From Flavobacterium sp. (lineage in GTDB: Bacteria > Bacteroidota > Bacteroidia > Flavobacteriales > Flavobacteriaceae), in the NCBI GenBank assembly GCA_015234525.1, contig JADGMX010000041.1, positions 349,890-413,889 of the forward strand: DNA of 64,000 nucleotides, written 5' to 3'. Each line of letters opens with the position of its first letter. The stretch's first letter is position 1. The position numbers were made by a program, and so were the translations under genes. The notes beneath the pieces were generated by a model. It was given only the letters and a program-made list of their open reading frames with translations. It was not told the DNA's origin and did no database searches. Positions 43,458 through 54,273 of this stretch are shown in pieces.

Positions 43458-44337
43458 TTTGGCTGATTTGACATAAAAATCCGATTCGGTAAAGATCAAA
43501 TATTTTTAATGACGGATCGTCACTTGCCAAATTTTTAAGCATTTTTGATCGGAATTTCCTAAATAAAAAGGCGAAAGCTGAGGTTAATCGGCGTTTTCGT
43601 AAAACAGAATACAATTCTAAAAGCTTGAAGTAATCGTCCGCAATCAGCTGGTGATCGTAAATATATTTCAGGCCCGTAAGCGATTCGTGTTCTTTTTGTA
43701 TCGTCACTTCAAATGAATCCACACCGAGATGCATTACCGGATTATCGATATGAACAACCTCAATTTTTCTTTTCATTAAATCGTATGAAAAAAGCGTGTC
43801 TTCACGTCTGAGATTTGGAAGGTTTTCATTAAAAGGTACGCGTTGCATCACCGATTTCGATATCATAAAATTCGAGGACAAAAGCGCTTGATGTGGAATT
43901 CCAGACCGAACTTCGACACTCCGAGCCTCGCGCTGATGGCCGTATTTCCATCTCAGCATGAACTCGGTTGCCGGCTTTTTTTGGTCGTATGTTAGTCCGC
44001 CTGAAATCACTTTTTCTCCGCCAATTTCTCCCAAATAGTTACCGATAAATTCGGTGGAAGTCGGCATTACATCTGAATCGAGAAAGAGTAAATTTTCAAA
44101 TTTTGCCTTTTGAGCCAGTAGATTTCTGACACGGCTTCGGCCGACATTTTCAGGAAGAATTTCGTATGAAGAGAAGGCTAGCGAGTTGATCGCTTGATTC
44201 TGGCTCTGAAACAAACGCGATCCGTCATCAATTACCAGAATTTCGAAATCGATCGACTGATTGACACATTGCCGACTTAATTCAAACACAAGTTCGGTGC
44301 AATCGTAGTTGTATGTCGGTATTAGGATTGAAAGCAT
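43447..44337 (-). CDS. Glycosyltransferase family 2
   Basis: A 296-residue GT-A enzyme with LSILIPTYNYD at the start, LVIDDGS, and the DxD-type FLDSDVMP; the ISGGLTYDQKKP and NLRREDTLFSYDLMKRK blocks are typical of GT2 enzymes of surface polysaccharides. ATG 44337 is preferred over a TTG 21 bases upstream. It lies 34 bases after the ftsE stop on the same strand, so read-through transcription from ftsE is possible. Confidence 0.84.
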   Translation of the reverse strand: MLSILIPTYNYDCTELVFELSRQCVNQSIDFEILVIDDGSRLFQSQNQAINSLAFSSYEILPENVGRSRVRNLLAQKAKFENLLFLDSDVMPTSTEFIGNYLGEIGGEKVISGGLTYDQKKPATEFMLRWKYGHQREARSVEVRSGIPHQALLSSNFMISKSVMQRVPFNENLPNLRREDTLFSYDLMKRKIEVVHIDNPVMHLGVDSFEVTIQKEHESLTGLKYIYDHQLIADDYFKLLELYSVLRKRRLTSAFAFLFRKFRSKMLKNLASDDPSLKIFDLYRIGFLCQISQNET

Positions 44338-44371
44338 TTGACGAGTTTGTTGGCGCAAATGCCGAAATTAC

Positions 44372-45055
44372 TTAAACCGTACGCTGAACAACTTCAAAAA
44401 TAGTTGAATTTTCACATTTAAGCGTTTTCGACGGGAATTTCATGATCAGTGCATAATCGTGAGTGGCCATAATGACAGTTTTTCCGTTCGCATTGATCTT
44501 TCTCAAAACATCCATAATCTCAACGCTGGTTTGCGGATCGAGGTTTCCCGTTGGTTCATCGGCAAGGATTAGTTCCGGATCGTTAAGCATTGCACGAGCA
44601 ATTGCAACGCGTTGTTGTTCGCCGCCGGAAAGTTGGTGTGGCATTTTCTTAGAAAAGTGCTTCAAATCGACTTTGTCCAAAACCTCTGAGATTTTATCTT
44701 CCATCTGAACTTTGTCCTTCCAGCCCGTCGCTTTTAGGACAAAAAGCATGTTGTCGTGAATTGAACGATCGGGAAGTAGTTTGAAGTCCTGAAATACGAT
44801 TCCGATTTTTCGTCGCAGGTAGGGAATCTCGCGTTCTTTGAGTTTTGCCAAATCAAAATCGACTATTGATGCATGGCCTTCGGTTAGTGGGAGATCGGCG
44901 TAAAGCGTCTTCATAAAACTACTTTTTCCTGATCCTGTTTTTCCGATGATATAGATAAAATCTCCGCGATTGACCTCAAGATTGACATTCGATATGATCG
45001 TGCGATTGTCTTGATAAATCATCACATTTTGAAGAGAAACTATTGGCTGTGGCAT
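44372..45055 (-). CDS. ftsE: Cell division ABC ATPase FtsE
   Basis: The 227-residue ABC ATPase has Walker [11 protein letters not shown], the Q-loop [12 protein letters not shown], signature LSGGEQQRV, Walker [13 protein letters not shown] and the H-loop ATHDYAL. The wording around [14 protein letters not shown] and the KLLPDRS loop is FtsE-like; FtsE with FtsX regulates septal peptidoglycan hydrolases. No ftsX is next to it (downstream is a GT2 gene, upstream a divergent TPR gene), so its partner must be elsewhere. A near-consensus -7 (TACTTTTA) is upstream. Confidence 0.86.
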   Translation of the reverse strand: MPQPIVSLQNVMIYQDNRTIISNVNLEVNRGDFIYIIGKTGSGKSSFMKTLYADLPLTEGHASIVDFDLAKLKEREIPYLRRKIGIVFQDFKLLPDRSIHDNMLFVLKATGWKDKVQMEDKISEVLDKVDLKHFSKKMPHQLSGGEQQRVAIARAMLNDPELILADEPTGNLDPQTSVEIMDVLRKINANGKTVIMATHDYALIMKFPSKTLKCENSTIFEVVQRTV

Positions 45056-45113
45056 GTTAGTCGGTTTATGTTCGTAAAAGTAGAAGATTATGAATGTATA
45101 TCAAAATTTTTTA

Positions 45114-45170
45114 TGAAGGGTGAAAGGTGTTGGGTTTTGGGTAATAGGTGAAAGGAGATGTCGCGCTGAA
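45114..45170 (+). repeat. Mosaic word repeat, family III, copy 1
   Basis: Imperfect iterations of GGTGAAAGG (AGGGTGAAAGGTG, ATAGGTGAAAGGAG) in the 392-base gap 45056-45447. The same words recur at 50383-50580 and, inverted, at 54078-54240. Confidence 0.55.
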
Positions 45171-45206
45171 GTTGGATGTGGCTACATCATTACTTTGGCG
45201 GGTTCC

Positions 45207-45310
45207 AGCCCTGATTGAGACGGCATCCTTTTTTGCCATTATCCGAAGTTTAATCTGACAAAGTAGGTTTTTGGGCAAAAAAGATATAGGCGAAAGCAGG
45301 AAAAGCTGCC
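45207..45310 (+). repeat. Dispersed intergenic repeat, family I, copy B
   Basis: Reads AGCCCTGATTGAGA, CGGCATCC, T-run, GCC, a 39-base loop, GGGC, A-run, GATATAGGCGAAAGCAGG and AAAAGCTGCC. The arms TTTTTTGCC and GGCAAAAAA are perfectly complementary. It occupies most of the gap before the TPR gene; translation of this stretch gives an artificial N-terminal extension to that gene. Confidence 0.75.
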
Positions 45311-45425
45311 TAAAAATTATTGTGCAAATTACGCCTAATCAACCGTCTAACGTGCAGCGTCAAGATGTTAAAAACAATGTTTATAATAAAGGCGAAACCG
45401 CACCCGTTATCCTTTGCTTAAGGAA

Positions 45426-45433
45426 TATCTTTG
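45426..45433 (+). promoter_or_regulatory. -7 element TATCTTTG of the TPR/barrel pair
   Basis: Exact TAnnTTTG match 14 bases before the ATG at 45448; it rules out the much longer in-frame start at 45271. Confidence 0.58.
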
Positions 45434-45447
45434 TTAGAACCACAAAA

Positions 45448-48400
45448 ATGCTTTGCAAAATGCGAAAAATTTCATGTTTACTTTTTCTGATTGTCATTAC
45501 TTGTTTTTCAACGGCTTCGGCCCAGAAATCGGCGATCTACAATCCGGATACCGACGAGTATAACCGCGCGTTGATGCTCTACAAAAATCAACAGTATCTT
45601 TCGGCTCAAATCCTGTTTGACCGGGTGAAGACGCAGACGCAAAACACCGACATTGAGGCCGATTGCGCCTATTATAGCGCCAATTGTGCCATCAGGCTCG
45701 AGCAGCCGAATGCCGATACGAAGATGGAGAATTTTGTTGCGGATTATCCCACAAGTACCAAGCAAAATCAGGCTTTCGCCGAAGTTGCTCAGTTTTACTT
45801 TTCGCAAGGTCGTTATCCGCAAGCGTTGGAATGGTTTGACAAGGTTGATGAGAGCTCGCTTTCAAAAAACGACACCGACAAATTCAATTTCCAGAAAGGG
45901 TACAGCTATTTTGCGGCAAAAGATCAAAAAACGGCATCAAAGTATTTCAATCAGGTAGTGAATTCGCCCGAATACGGGTCGCAAGCCAAATATTACCTCG
46001 GTTTTATGGCTTATGAAGGTGATAATTATCAGGAAGCCTCGAAGTATTTTGACGAGGTTGCTGACGAAGAAAAATACAAGGAAAAGCTCTCGTATTTTCA
46101 AGCCGACATGAATTTTAAATCGGGTAATTTCCAAAAAGCGATCGATCTTGGTTTAGCGGCAATGCCTAAATCGACTGCGGCAGAGAAGTCTGAACTCAAC
46201 AAAATCATCGGAGAAAGTTATTTTAACCTGCAGAAATACGCTGAGGCGATTCCGTATCTGACCCAATATAAGGGTAAAAAAGGCAAGTGGAGCAACACAG
46301 ATTTTTACCAACTTGGTTATGCGTATTACAAGCAGAACGATTATGAAAATGCGATCGCACAATTCAATAAAATCATTGGTGGTAATGATTCGGTTGCTCA
46401 GAACGCGTACTATCACTTAGGTGAAAGTTATTTGAAGACCAACCGCAAGCAACAAGCTTTAAACGCATTTAAAACGGCATCTGAAATGGCGTTTGATGCG
46501 AAGATTCAGGAAGATGCGAATTTAAATTATGCCAAATTAAGCTACGAACTCGGTAACTCATATCAACCGGTTCCTGATGTTTTAGCGGCGTTTGTAGCGA
46601 AATATCCGTCGAATCCAAACCGACCGGAAATTGAGAATTTGTTAATCAACTCGTTTATTACAGCTAAAAACTACAAAGGTGCGCTCGACCTTCTGGAGAA
46701 AAATAAAAGCCACAACCGCGAGGCATATCAAAAAGTGACTTTTTATCGGGGGATCGAATTATTTACCGACGGAAGTTACCAGGATGCGTTGTCGATGTTT
46801 AAGAAATCAATTGCTGAACCTCGTGATGCTAAGTTTACCGCTCGTGCAACGTTCTGGCGTGGCGAAACCGAATATGTGCTTGAAAACTTCAATGAGGCGT
46901 TGGTCAGCTACAAGCAATTTCTGAATTCGGCTGAAGCAAAATCGACTCCTGAAATCAAAAACATCGATTACAATATCGCCTATACGTACTTTAAAATAAA
47001 GGAGTACGATCAGGCCGGAAATCACTTTCAGGCATATATCGATGGGAATAAATCAGATCGGGTGCGCCTAAACGATGCTTACCTGCGATTGGGTGACAGC
47101 CGTTTTGTGACTGCGAAATACTGGCCGGCAATGGAAGCGTATAACAAAGCTATCGAAATGAAAGGTGTTGATGCAGATTATGCGTTGTTCCAAAAAGCGA
47201 TCAGCTACGGCTTTGTGGCGAGAAACGATCGCAAGATCGAGGATTTAAACCGATTTTTACAGACTTATAGCAAGTCGCAATACCGCGATGATGTTCTGTT
47301 TGAACTTGGGAACACCTACGTCAATGAAGAGAAAACCGATCTTGCAATTAAAACCTATGATCAGTTAATAGCCGAATTCAAAAACGGTTCTTACGGTTCG
47401 CGGGCGATGCTTCGTCAGGGACTGATTTATTATAACGGTGGGAAAAATCAGCTTGCTCTGACAAAACTCAAAAAAGTAGCAGCCGATTATCCGGGAACAC
47501 CTGAAGCTGTTGAAGCTGTTGCAACCGCGCGACTTATTTATGTTGACAGCGGTAATGTAGCCGAATACGCGTCGTGGGTGAAAACACTTGATTTTATCGA
47601 AGTTACCGATGCCGATTTAGACAACGATACTTACACGGCGGCGGAGAAACAATATCTGCAAAACAATCCGAAAGCGGCAATTACCGGTTTTTCAAAATAC
47701 ATTTCACAATTTCCAAACGGGATTCACGCGCTTAAAGCGAACTTCTACTTGGGACAGTTGCAATTTGCCGATGGTGCGGTCGACAAATCGATTGGCAACT
47801 ACGAATTTGTGATTTCGAGGCCACGTAATGAATTCACCGAGCAATCACTTGCACGTTTGGCGCAGATTTACATCAAGAAAACTGATGTTGCAAAAACAAC
47901 GTCAATCCTGAAAAGGTTGGAAGCTGAAGCTGATTATCCTCAAAATATCACATTCGCACAAGCTAATTTGATGAAAGTATATTATGATCAGAAGGATTAT
48001 TCGAATGCGGTAATCTATGCGGATAAAGTTCTTGCCAACGCGAAGACCGACGAGTCGATTAAAGCTGATGCACAAGTGATCGTTGCCCGTTCGGCGATTA
48101 AAACCAATGACGAAGTAAAAGCTCGTGCGGCTTATGCAAAAGTTTTAGCCATGGCCAGTGGTGAACTTGCGGCCGAAGCGCTTTACTACGATGCATACTT
48201 CAAAAATGCCGACAAACGTTACGACGCATCGAATACGGCGGTTCAGAAACTCTCAAAGAATTACTCGGGTTACAAGTATTATGGTGCAAAAGGCTTGATC
48301 GTAATGGCTAAAAACTATTACGGTTTGAACGATAGCTTCCAGGCAACATACATTCTGGAAAGCGTCATCAAGAACTTTACGACATATCCTGATGTGGTCG

Positions 48401-48471
48401 AAGAAGCACAAACCGAACTCGGCATCATCCGAGCTCAAGAAGCCAAAACAAACTCATCAGTTACTAACTAA
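45448..48471 (+). CDS. Large exported tetratricopeptide repeat protein
   Basis: The 1007-residue protein starts with a signal peptide (MRKISCLLFLIVITCFSTASAQ; ATG 45448 or 45460) and consists of about twenty-five TPR or Sel1-like units over its whole length (for example YNRALMLYKNQQYLSAQILFDRV, ALEWFDKVDESSLSK, ALVSYKQFLNSAEAKS, AIKTYDQLIAEFKNGSYG). This resembles YfgC/YbgF- and BamD-like periplasmic TPR scaffolds but is far longer. Its stop is 26 bases before the start of an outer-membrane barrel gene, so the two are translated from one transcript and likely work together at the outer membrane. No family name is claimed. Confidence 0.82.
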   Translation: MLCKMRKISCLLFLIVITCFSTASAQKSAIYNPDTDEYNRALMLYKNQQYLSAQILFDRVKTQTQNTDIEADCAYYSANCAIRLEQPNADTKMENFVADYPTSTKQNQAFAEVAQFYFSQGRYPQALEWFDKVDESSLSKNDTDKFNFQKGYSYFAAKDQKTASKYFNQVVNSPEYGSQAKYYLGFMAYEGDNYQEASKYFDEVADEEKYKEKLSYFQADMNFKSGNFQKAIDLGLAAMPKSTAAEKSELNKIIGESYFNLQKYAEAIPYLTQYKGKKGKWSNTDFYQLGYAYYKQNDYENAIAQFNKIIGGNDSVAQNAYYHLGESYLKTNRKQQALNAFKTASEMAFDAKIQEDANLNYAKLSYELGNSYQPVPDVLAAFVAKYPSNPNRPEIENLLINSFITAKNYKGALDLLEKNKSHNREAYQKVTFYRGIELFTDGSYQDALSMFKKSIAEPRDAKFTARATFWRGETEYVLENFNEALVSYKQFLNSAEAKSTPEIKNIDYNIAYTYFKIKEYDQAGNHFQAYIDGNKSDRVRLNDAYLRLGDSRFVTAKYWPAMEAYNKAIEMKGVDADYALFQKAISYGFVARNDRKIEDLNRFLQTYSKSQYRDDVLFELGNTYVNEEKTDLAIKTYDQLIAEFKNGSYGSRAMLRQGLIYYNGGKNQLALTKLKKVAADYPGTPEAVEAVATARLIYVDSGNVAEYASWVKTLDFIEVTDADLDNDTYTAAEKQYLQNNPKAAITGFSKYISQFPNGIHALKANFYLGQLQFADGAVDKSIGNYEFVISRPRNEFTEQSLARLAQIYIKKTDVAKTTSILKRLEAEADYPQNITFAQANLMKVYYDQKDYSNAVIYADKVLANAKTDESIKADAQVIVARSAIKTNDEVKARAAYAKVLAMASGELAAEALYYDAYFKNADKRYDASNTAVQKLSKNYSGYKYYGAKGLIVMAKNYYGLNDSFQATYILESVIKNFTTYPDVVEEAQTELGIIRAQEAKTNSSVTN

Positions 48472-48497
48472 GTCCCGGTTTATCAAAATTGATCCAA

Positions 48498-50252
48498 ATG
48501 AAATTACAATCAGCTCTCACAATATCAATCATAACCCTTTTTGCTATCCAATCAGCGCAAGCTCAAAAAGACGAAAACATCGGAACACAGGTCGTAAACG
48601 TAGTTAAACCATATACGCCAACCATTTCCGACGCTTTCAAGGTTAAAGAAACGCCAACGCTCGACGACGACGAGAATACCAAAAAAGAGGAGATCACCTA
48701 TAATATCTTCTCGTTTCCGGTTGCATCGACATTCGCACCCGCAAAAGGTCGCGCGGCTACAGTCGACAAAGAAAAACAATTGGAACTTTACGACAATTAC
48801 GCAACACTCGGACTCGGGAATTACGGAACCGTTATCGGCGAATTGTTCGTCACGCGTGAAGTTGGAGAAAGCGGTTTTGTGGGCGGAATGTTTCGTCACA
48901 TTTCATCTGAAGGCGGCATCGACGGTGTTTTGCTCGAAGATGGTTTTCGCGATACCTCACTCGATTTAATTTATGGCAGCAATACCAACGAACTTTCGTG
49001 GAACGCCAATTTAGGTTACCAAAACCAGGCTTATAACTGGTACGGCCTACCTGAGTTTTTCGGATCGACCTTTGTTGAGGAAGATCGCGACGCAATGATC
49101 GGCGCCATCGATCCAAAACATGCATATCACAACTTAAATGTTGGAACCAACTTCGAATTTACCGATGCCATTGTCAGCGAGGTCGGTGCTAAATTCAACC
49201 GCTTCTGGGATTCTTATGGCGCTGAAGAAAACCGATTTTTCATCAAGCCAAAATTTGCCTTCGAGATTAACGACACACGAATCAAAACTGATGTAATCGT
49301 GGATTACGTTGGCGGTTCATTTGATCAGGATCTTATCGGAATCCCGACGGCATCATACGGTTTTACAAATATCGGAATCCATCCAAGCTTTAATATGGTT
49401 CGCGACGATTGGTCTATCGACTTCGGTGTGGCAGCATTCTATTCCATGGATATGGAAAACAGCGACAATAAATTTTTCATCTATCCGCAGATCAATGCGT
49501 CGTTGAATGTGGTCGGTGATCTGATGATTTTCTACGCTGGTGCTGAAGGTACGCTGCAGCAAAATTCGTATCGCGATTTTACAAATATCAACCCATTTTT
49601 GACACCCGGAATCGCGGTTGCGCCAACCGATCGTCAGTATGATGTTTTTGCGGGTCTGAAAGGAAAACTTGCGGGGAGCGTGAGCTACAACATTCGCGGA
49701 TCATTTGCAAGCGAGCAAAACCGGGCGTTGTTCAAAAGCACGCCGTATTTCGAGCAACTCGGAAATGAGAACTTCGGTTACGGAAATTCGTTTGGGATTG
49801 CTTACGACGAGATGACTACGCTGAGCTTTTTCGGCGAGTTAAAAGCTGACTTCTCAAAAACAGTATCTTTTGGTATCGATGCAACCTTTAGCGATTACAG
49901 TGTCGATAGCGAGCAAGAAGCGTGGAACCTTCCGGCCATTCGCGTCGGATCGTCAGTAGATGTCAATATCACGCCAAAATGGTATGCGGGAGCGAACCTG
50001 TTTTACATCGGCGAGCGTAAAGATGCACGTTTTATGCAAAGCACCGATGCAGCGGTTATGCTGAATCCGGTAACGCAAACCATCGATGGTTACTTCGATT
50101 TAAATGCGCATGTGGGCTACAAATACAACGACAGGTTAACCGCTTTTGTGAGGTTGCAAAATATCGCAAACCAGGATTACCAACGCTGGTTAGATTACCA
50201 GGTTCAAGGTTTTCAAGCCATTTTAGGTGCTAGCTACAAGTTCGATTTCTAA
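48498..50252 (+). CDS. Outer-membrane beta-barrel, plug-less TonB-receptor-like
   Basis: A 584-residue protein with a signal peptide (KLQSALTISIITLFAIQSAQAQ) and, after a 60-residue linker (VVNVVKPYTPTISDAF), about twenty amphipathic strands ending in aromatic F (GASYKFDF), the outer-membrane insertion signal. The barrel part resembles the C-terminal barrel of TonB-dependent receptors (WYAGANLFYIGERKDAR, YFDLNAHVGYKYNDRLTAFVRLQNIANQDYQRW), but no plug domain or TonB box is present. It follows the large TPR gene and probably forms a complex with it. Substrate unknown. Confidence 0.78.
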   Translation: MKLQSALTISIITLFAIQSAQAQKDENIGTQVVNVVKPYTPTISDAFKVKETPTLDDDENTKKEEITYNIFSFPVASTFAPAKGRAATVDKEKQLELYDNYATLGLGNYGTVIGELFVTREVGESGFVGGMFRHISSEGGIDGVLLEDGFRDTSLDLIYGSNTNELSWNANLGYQNQAYNWYGLPEFFGSTFVEEDRDAMIGAIDPKHAYHNLNVGTNFEFTDAIVSEVGAKFNRFWDSYGAEENRFFIKPKFAFEINDTRIKTDVIVDYVGGSFDQDLIGIPTASYGFTNIGIHPSFNMVRDDWSIDFGVAAFYSMDMENSDNKFFIYPQINASLNVVGDLMIFYAGAEGTLQQNSYRDFTNINPFLTPGIAVAPTDRQYDVFAGLKGKLAGSVSYNIRGSFASEQNRALFKSTPYFEQLGNENFGYGNSFGIAYDEMTTLSFFGELKADFSKTVSFGIDATFSDYSVDSEQEAWNLPAIRVGSSVDVNITPKWYAGANLFYIGERKDARFMQSTDAAVMLNPVTQTIDGYFDLNAHVGYKYNDRLTAFVRLQNIANQDYQRWLDYQVQGFQAILGASYKFDF

Positions 50253-50254
50253 GA

Positions 50255-50366
50255 TTTTTTGGGCGTGCCCACAAGGGTCAGGCTGTTCGCTGCTATCTTT
50301 TCAGGTTCCGCCTCCGCAAGGCTCCGGCCGAACCTGAAAAGGATATCCGCTGCCATCCTTCACGCG
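50255..50366 (+). repeat. Dispersed intergenic repeat, family II, copy 2
   Basis: GC-rich block after the barrel gene with TTTTTTGGGCGTGCCC, then the perfect inverted repeat CTTTTCAGGTTC (50297-50308) and GAACCTGAAAAG (50330-50341), flanked by the direct words CGCTGCTATC and ATCCGCTGCCATCC. Same word order as copy 1 at 11941-12060. It may also end transcription of the TPR/barrel pair. Confidence 0.68.
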
Positions 50367-50382
50367 AAGGGGGTTGGGTTTG

Positions 50383-50580
50383 AGGTGTTGGTTGTTAGGT
50401 CAGAAGTGAACGGGAAAGGTGAATGGTAAACGGAGCAGGGTGAAAGGTAAAAGCTGAAAGGTAAAAGGTTAGTTGTTGCATTTTTTTACATTGCTACATT
50501 TCCTCCGGCCGCTCCCATTTTCAAATTTTCAAATTGCTACGTTGTTCCATTGCTACATTTCCTAAACCTTCAAATTCTTT
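50383..50580 (+). repeat. Mosaic word repeat, family III, copy 2
   Basis: The remaining 200 bases of the gap 50253-50586 are built from repeated words: GGTGAAAGGTAAAAG (twice), ACATTGCTACATTTCC (twice), TTTTCAAATTTTCAAATT and CTTCAAATTC. Their complements recur at 54078-54240 in the reverse direction. No gene is seen. Confidence 0.62.
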
Positions 50581-50586
50581 TCAAAA

Positions 50587-51036
50587 ATGACTTTCAAACT
50601 CCACGTCCACTCAAGATATCTTGAGCTCGTTCAGGACAAAATCGACGCCTTTCGCGATATGATATCAGCCTTGACGACAGATGCGCAAAATGACGCAAAA
50701 GGATCAGCGGGCGATAAGCATGAAACAGCGCTATCGATGATGCATATCGAGCAGGAAAAGTTGAATACTAAGTTAAGCGAGTTTTTAGATCAGAAGAATA
50801 TCCTGGATAAAATTGGCCTCGCAACGCCCACTGCAAACATTACCCTTGGTAGTTTGGTAATTGCAAACGGAATCTATTTATATTTAAGCGCCGCTTTGCC
50901 CAAAATTACGGTTGATGGAAAAACAATCATCGCACTCTCACCACAATCGCCACTTGGGCAGCATCTTCTGGGGAAATATGCTGGCGATAGTTTCGAGATA
51001 AACAACACGGTTTACACAATCACAGACGTCAGTTAA
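50587..51036 (+). CDS. GreA/GreB C-terminal-domain-like protein with N-terminal coiled coil
   Basis: The 149-residue protein has an N-terminal antiparallel helical hairpin (about residues 10-75, with GSAGDKHETALSMMHIEQEK at its centre) and a C-terminal FKBP-like domain whose ALSPQSPLGQHLLGKYAGD stretch is the conserved turn of Gre factors. So it looks like a short relative of transcript-cleavage factors that enter the RNA-polymerase secondary channel. The acidic tip of true GreA (DE pair) is not conserved: the hairpin tip here reads AKGSAGDKHE. Homologues in related genomes are sometimes mislabelled as 3-oxoacyl-ACP synthase, which the sequence does not support. Confidence 0.75.
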   Translation: MTFKLHVHSRYLELVQDKIDAFRDMISALTTDAQNDAKGSAGDKHETALSMMHIEQEKLNTKLSEFLDQKNILDKIGLATPTANITLGSLVIANGIYLYLSAALPKITVDGKTIIALSPQSPLGQHLLGKYAGDSFEINNTVYTITDVS

Positions 51037-51037
51037 A

Positions 51038-51958
51038 CTACCTTCCTCCACTTAAGATTAAAAGCGGTTTGTAGACGCATGATGCCAGAAAAATCACATA
51101 TGCGGTGACTATCGCTACCAGAATCTGAATAAGCACCAAACTCAGTACATCATCTACAAATCGGACTGATACCGCATATGCAACTATCATAACCGGCGAA
51201 TGATACAAATGTAAAAGATAGGAGAATCTTCCGGTTTTATATGTTGGAAATTTTAGATCTACAATCGCGATAAAAAGCAATATCGCAACCGGGAATTTCA
51301 AATACTCGATCGCAAACACCGCCGTTGCAACCGAGAGGATGAAAAATAAAATAATGACCGATTGCTTTTCAAAACGCCCGCCGAATTGTGCGTAAAAACA
51401 TCCGGCCGCAAAAAGAAACACAATGCCCGGATTTAAAAATAAACTTCCAAAAGCCAACACCGGAACCAGTACAAAAAGTGCTTTGACTTCTCGTTGAAAA
51501 ACTAATGAGAGAATCGCGAAAATCACAAAAACGTCGCGGATGAAGTAGGTAGGCGGATTAATTGGCGCGCGATTTAGAGCCAGCAAACCATCGAGAATCA
51601 AATTTTCGTCGAACGCCAGCCGGTTCAGCATGTTGTGGCCAAATCCGTAATTCGCAATCAAGACCAGCGCAAGTACAACCGCATTGGCAATTAAATAAGG
51701 TACGAGCAAGCTTTTCACCTTCTTTTGAAAAAGATCGGGTTTTTTACTTGAGACCACAATGTATAAGTAGCCCGATATGACCGATAGAATTGCCGTGCCA
51801 AATGTGGGAAGTTGTTCGAGGATGACAAATAAAAGTCCGCTTTCAACCGAATGAGTTGTATGGGTAAACGTAATGAGGATCACCGCACAAAGTCGGGTGA
51901 TTTCAATACCTGAGTTGGTATTTGCCAGATGGTTATTGATTGAGAATGGTTGGTTCAT
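51038..51958 (-). CDS. Integral membrane acyltransferase (Acyltransferase_3 family)
   Basis: The 306-residue protein has nine to ten hydrophobic helices; the first contains the family's conserved histidine region in LCAVILITFTHTTHSVE. The short loop before GTAILSVISGYLYIVV and the ARDVFVIFAILSLV-like middle fit WecH/IcaC-type O-acyltransferases that modify surface glycans. Start chosen at ATG 51958; an upstream start at 52006 adds an unrelated basic leader. Its stop is one base from the convergent Gre-like gene. Substrate unknown. Confidence 0.75.
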   Translation of the reverse strand: MNQPFSINNHLANTNSGIEITRLCAVILITFTHTTHSVESGLLFVILEQLPTFGTAILSVISGYLYIVVSSKKPDLFQKKVKSLLVPYLIANAVVLALVLIANYGFGHNMLNRLAFDENLILDGLLALNRAPINPPTYFIRDVFVIFAILSLVFQREVKALFVLVPVLAFGSLFLNPGIVFLFAAGCFYAQFGGRFEKQSVIILFFILSVATAVFAIEYLKFPVAILLFIAIVDLKFPTYKTGRFSYLLHLYHSPVMIVAYAVSVRFVDDVLSLVLIQILVAIVTAYVIFLASCVYKPLLILSGGR

Positions 51959-52069
51959 TTGGTTATTTGTCAAACACTCCTGCAAGCGTATTTTCAGCGG
52001 GCGCAAGTTACACTAAAAATTAACAAAATGTTAATAACTTCGACGGTTGGTTGTTCGCCGATAGTATAA

Positions 52070-54076
<2,007 letters not shown>

Positions 54077-54077
54077 T

Positions 54078-54240
54078 AAGGGGGAATTTGAAGATTTGAA
54101 GATTGGAAGATGAGAAATGTAACAATGTGAAAATGTAGCAATGTAACAATGGAGGAGTTTGAAGATTTGGAAATGAAAACTTGGAATCTCGGCAGCTACA
54201 TTTCACCTTTACCTTTAACTCAACACATAATACTCAACAC
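54078..54240 (-). repeat. Mosaic word repeat, family III, copy 3
   Basis: Between gyrB and mdh: TTTGAAGATTTGAAGATTGG, AATGTAACAATGTG, AATGTAGCAATGTAACAATG, GAGTTTGAAGATTTGG, then TTCACCTTTACCTTTAACTC. These are the complements of the words at 50383-50580, in the opposite order. Confidence 0.62.
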
Positions 54241-54273
54241 CCACAATAAACAAAAACAACTAAACCAAATAAG

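Noticed and set aside
45271..45447. 59-codon N-terminal extension of the large TPR protein
   Set aside because: It is translation of repeat copy B, contains no signal peptide, and the -7 element at 45426-45433 would lie inside it.
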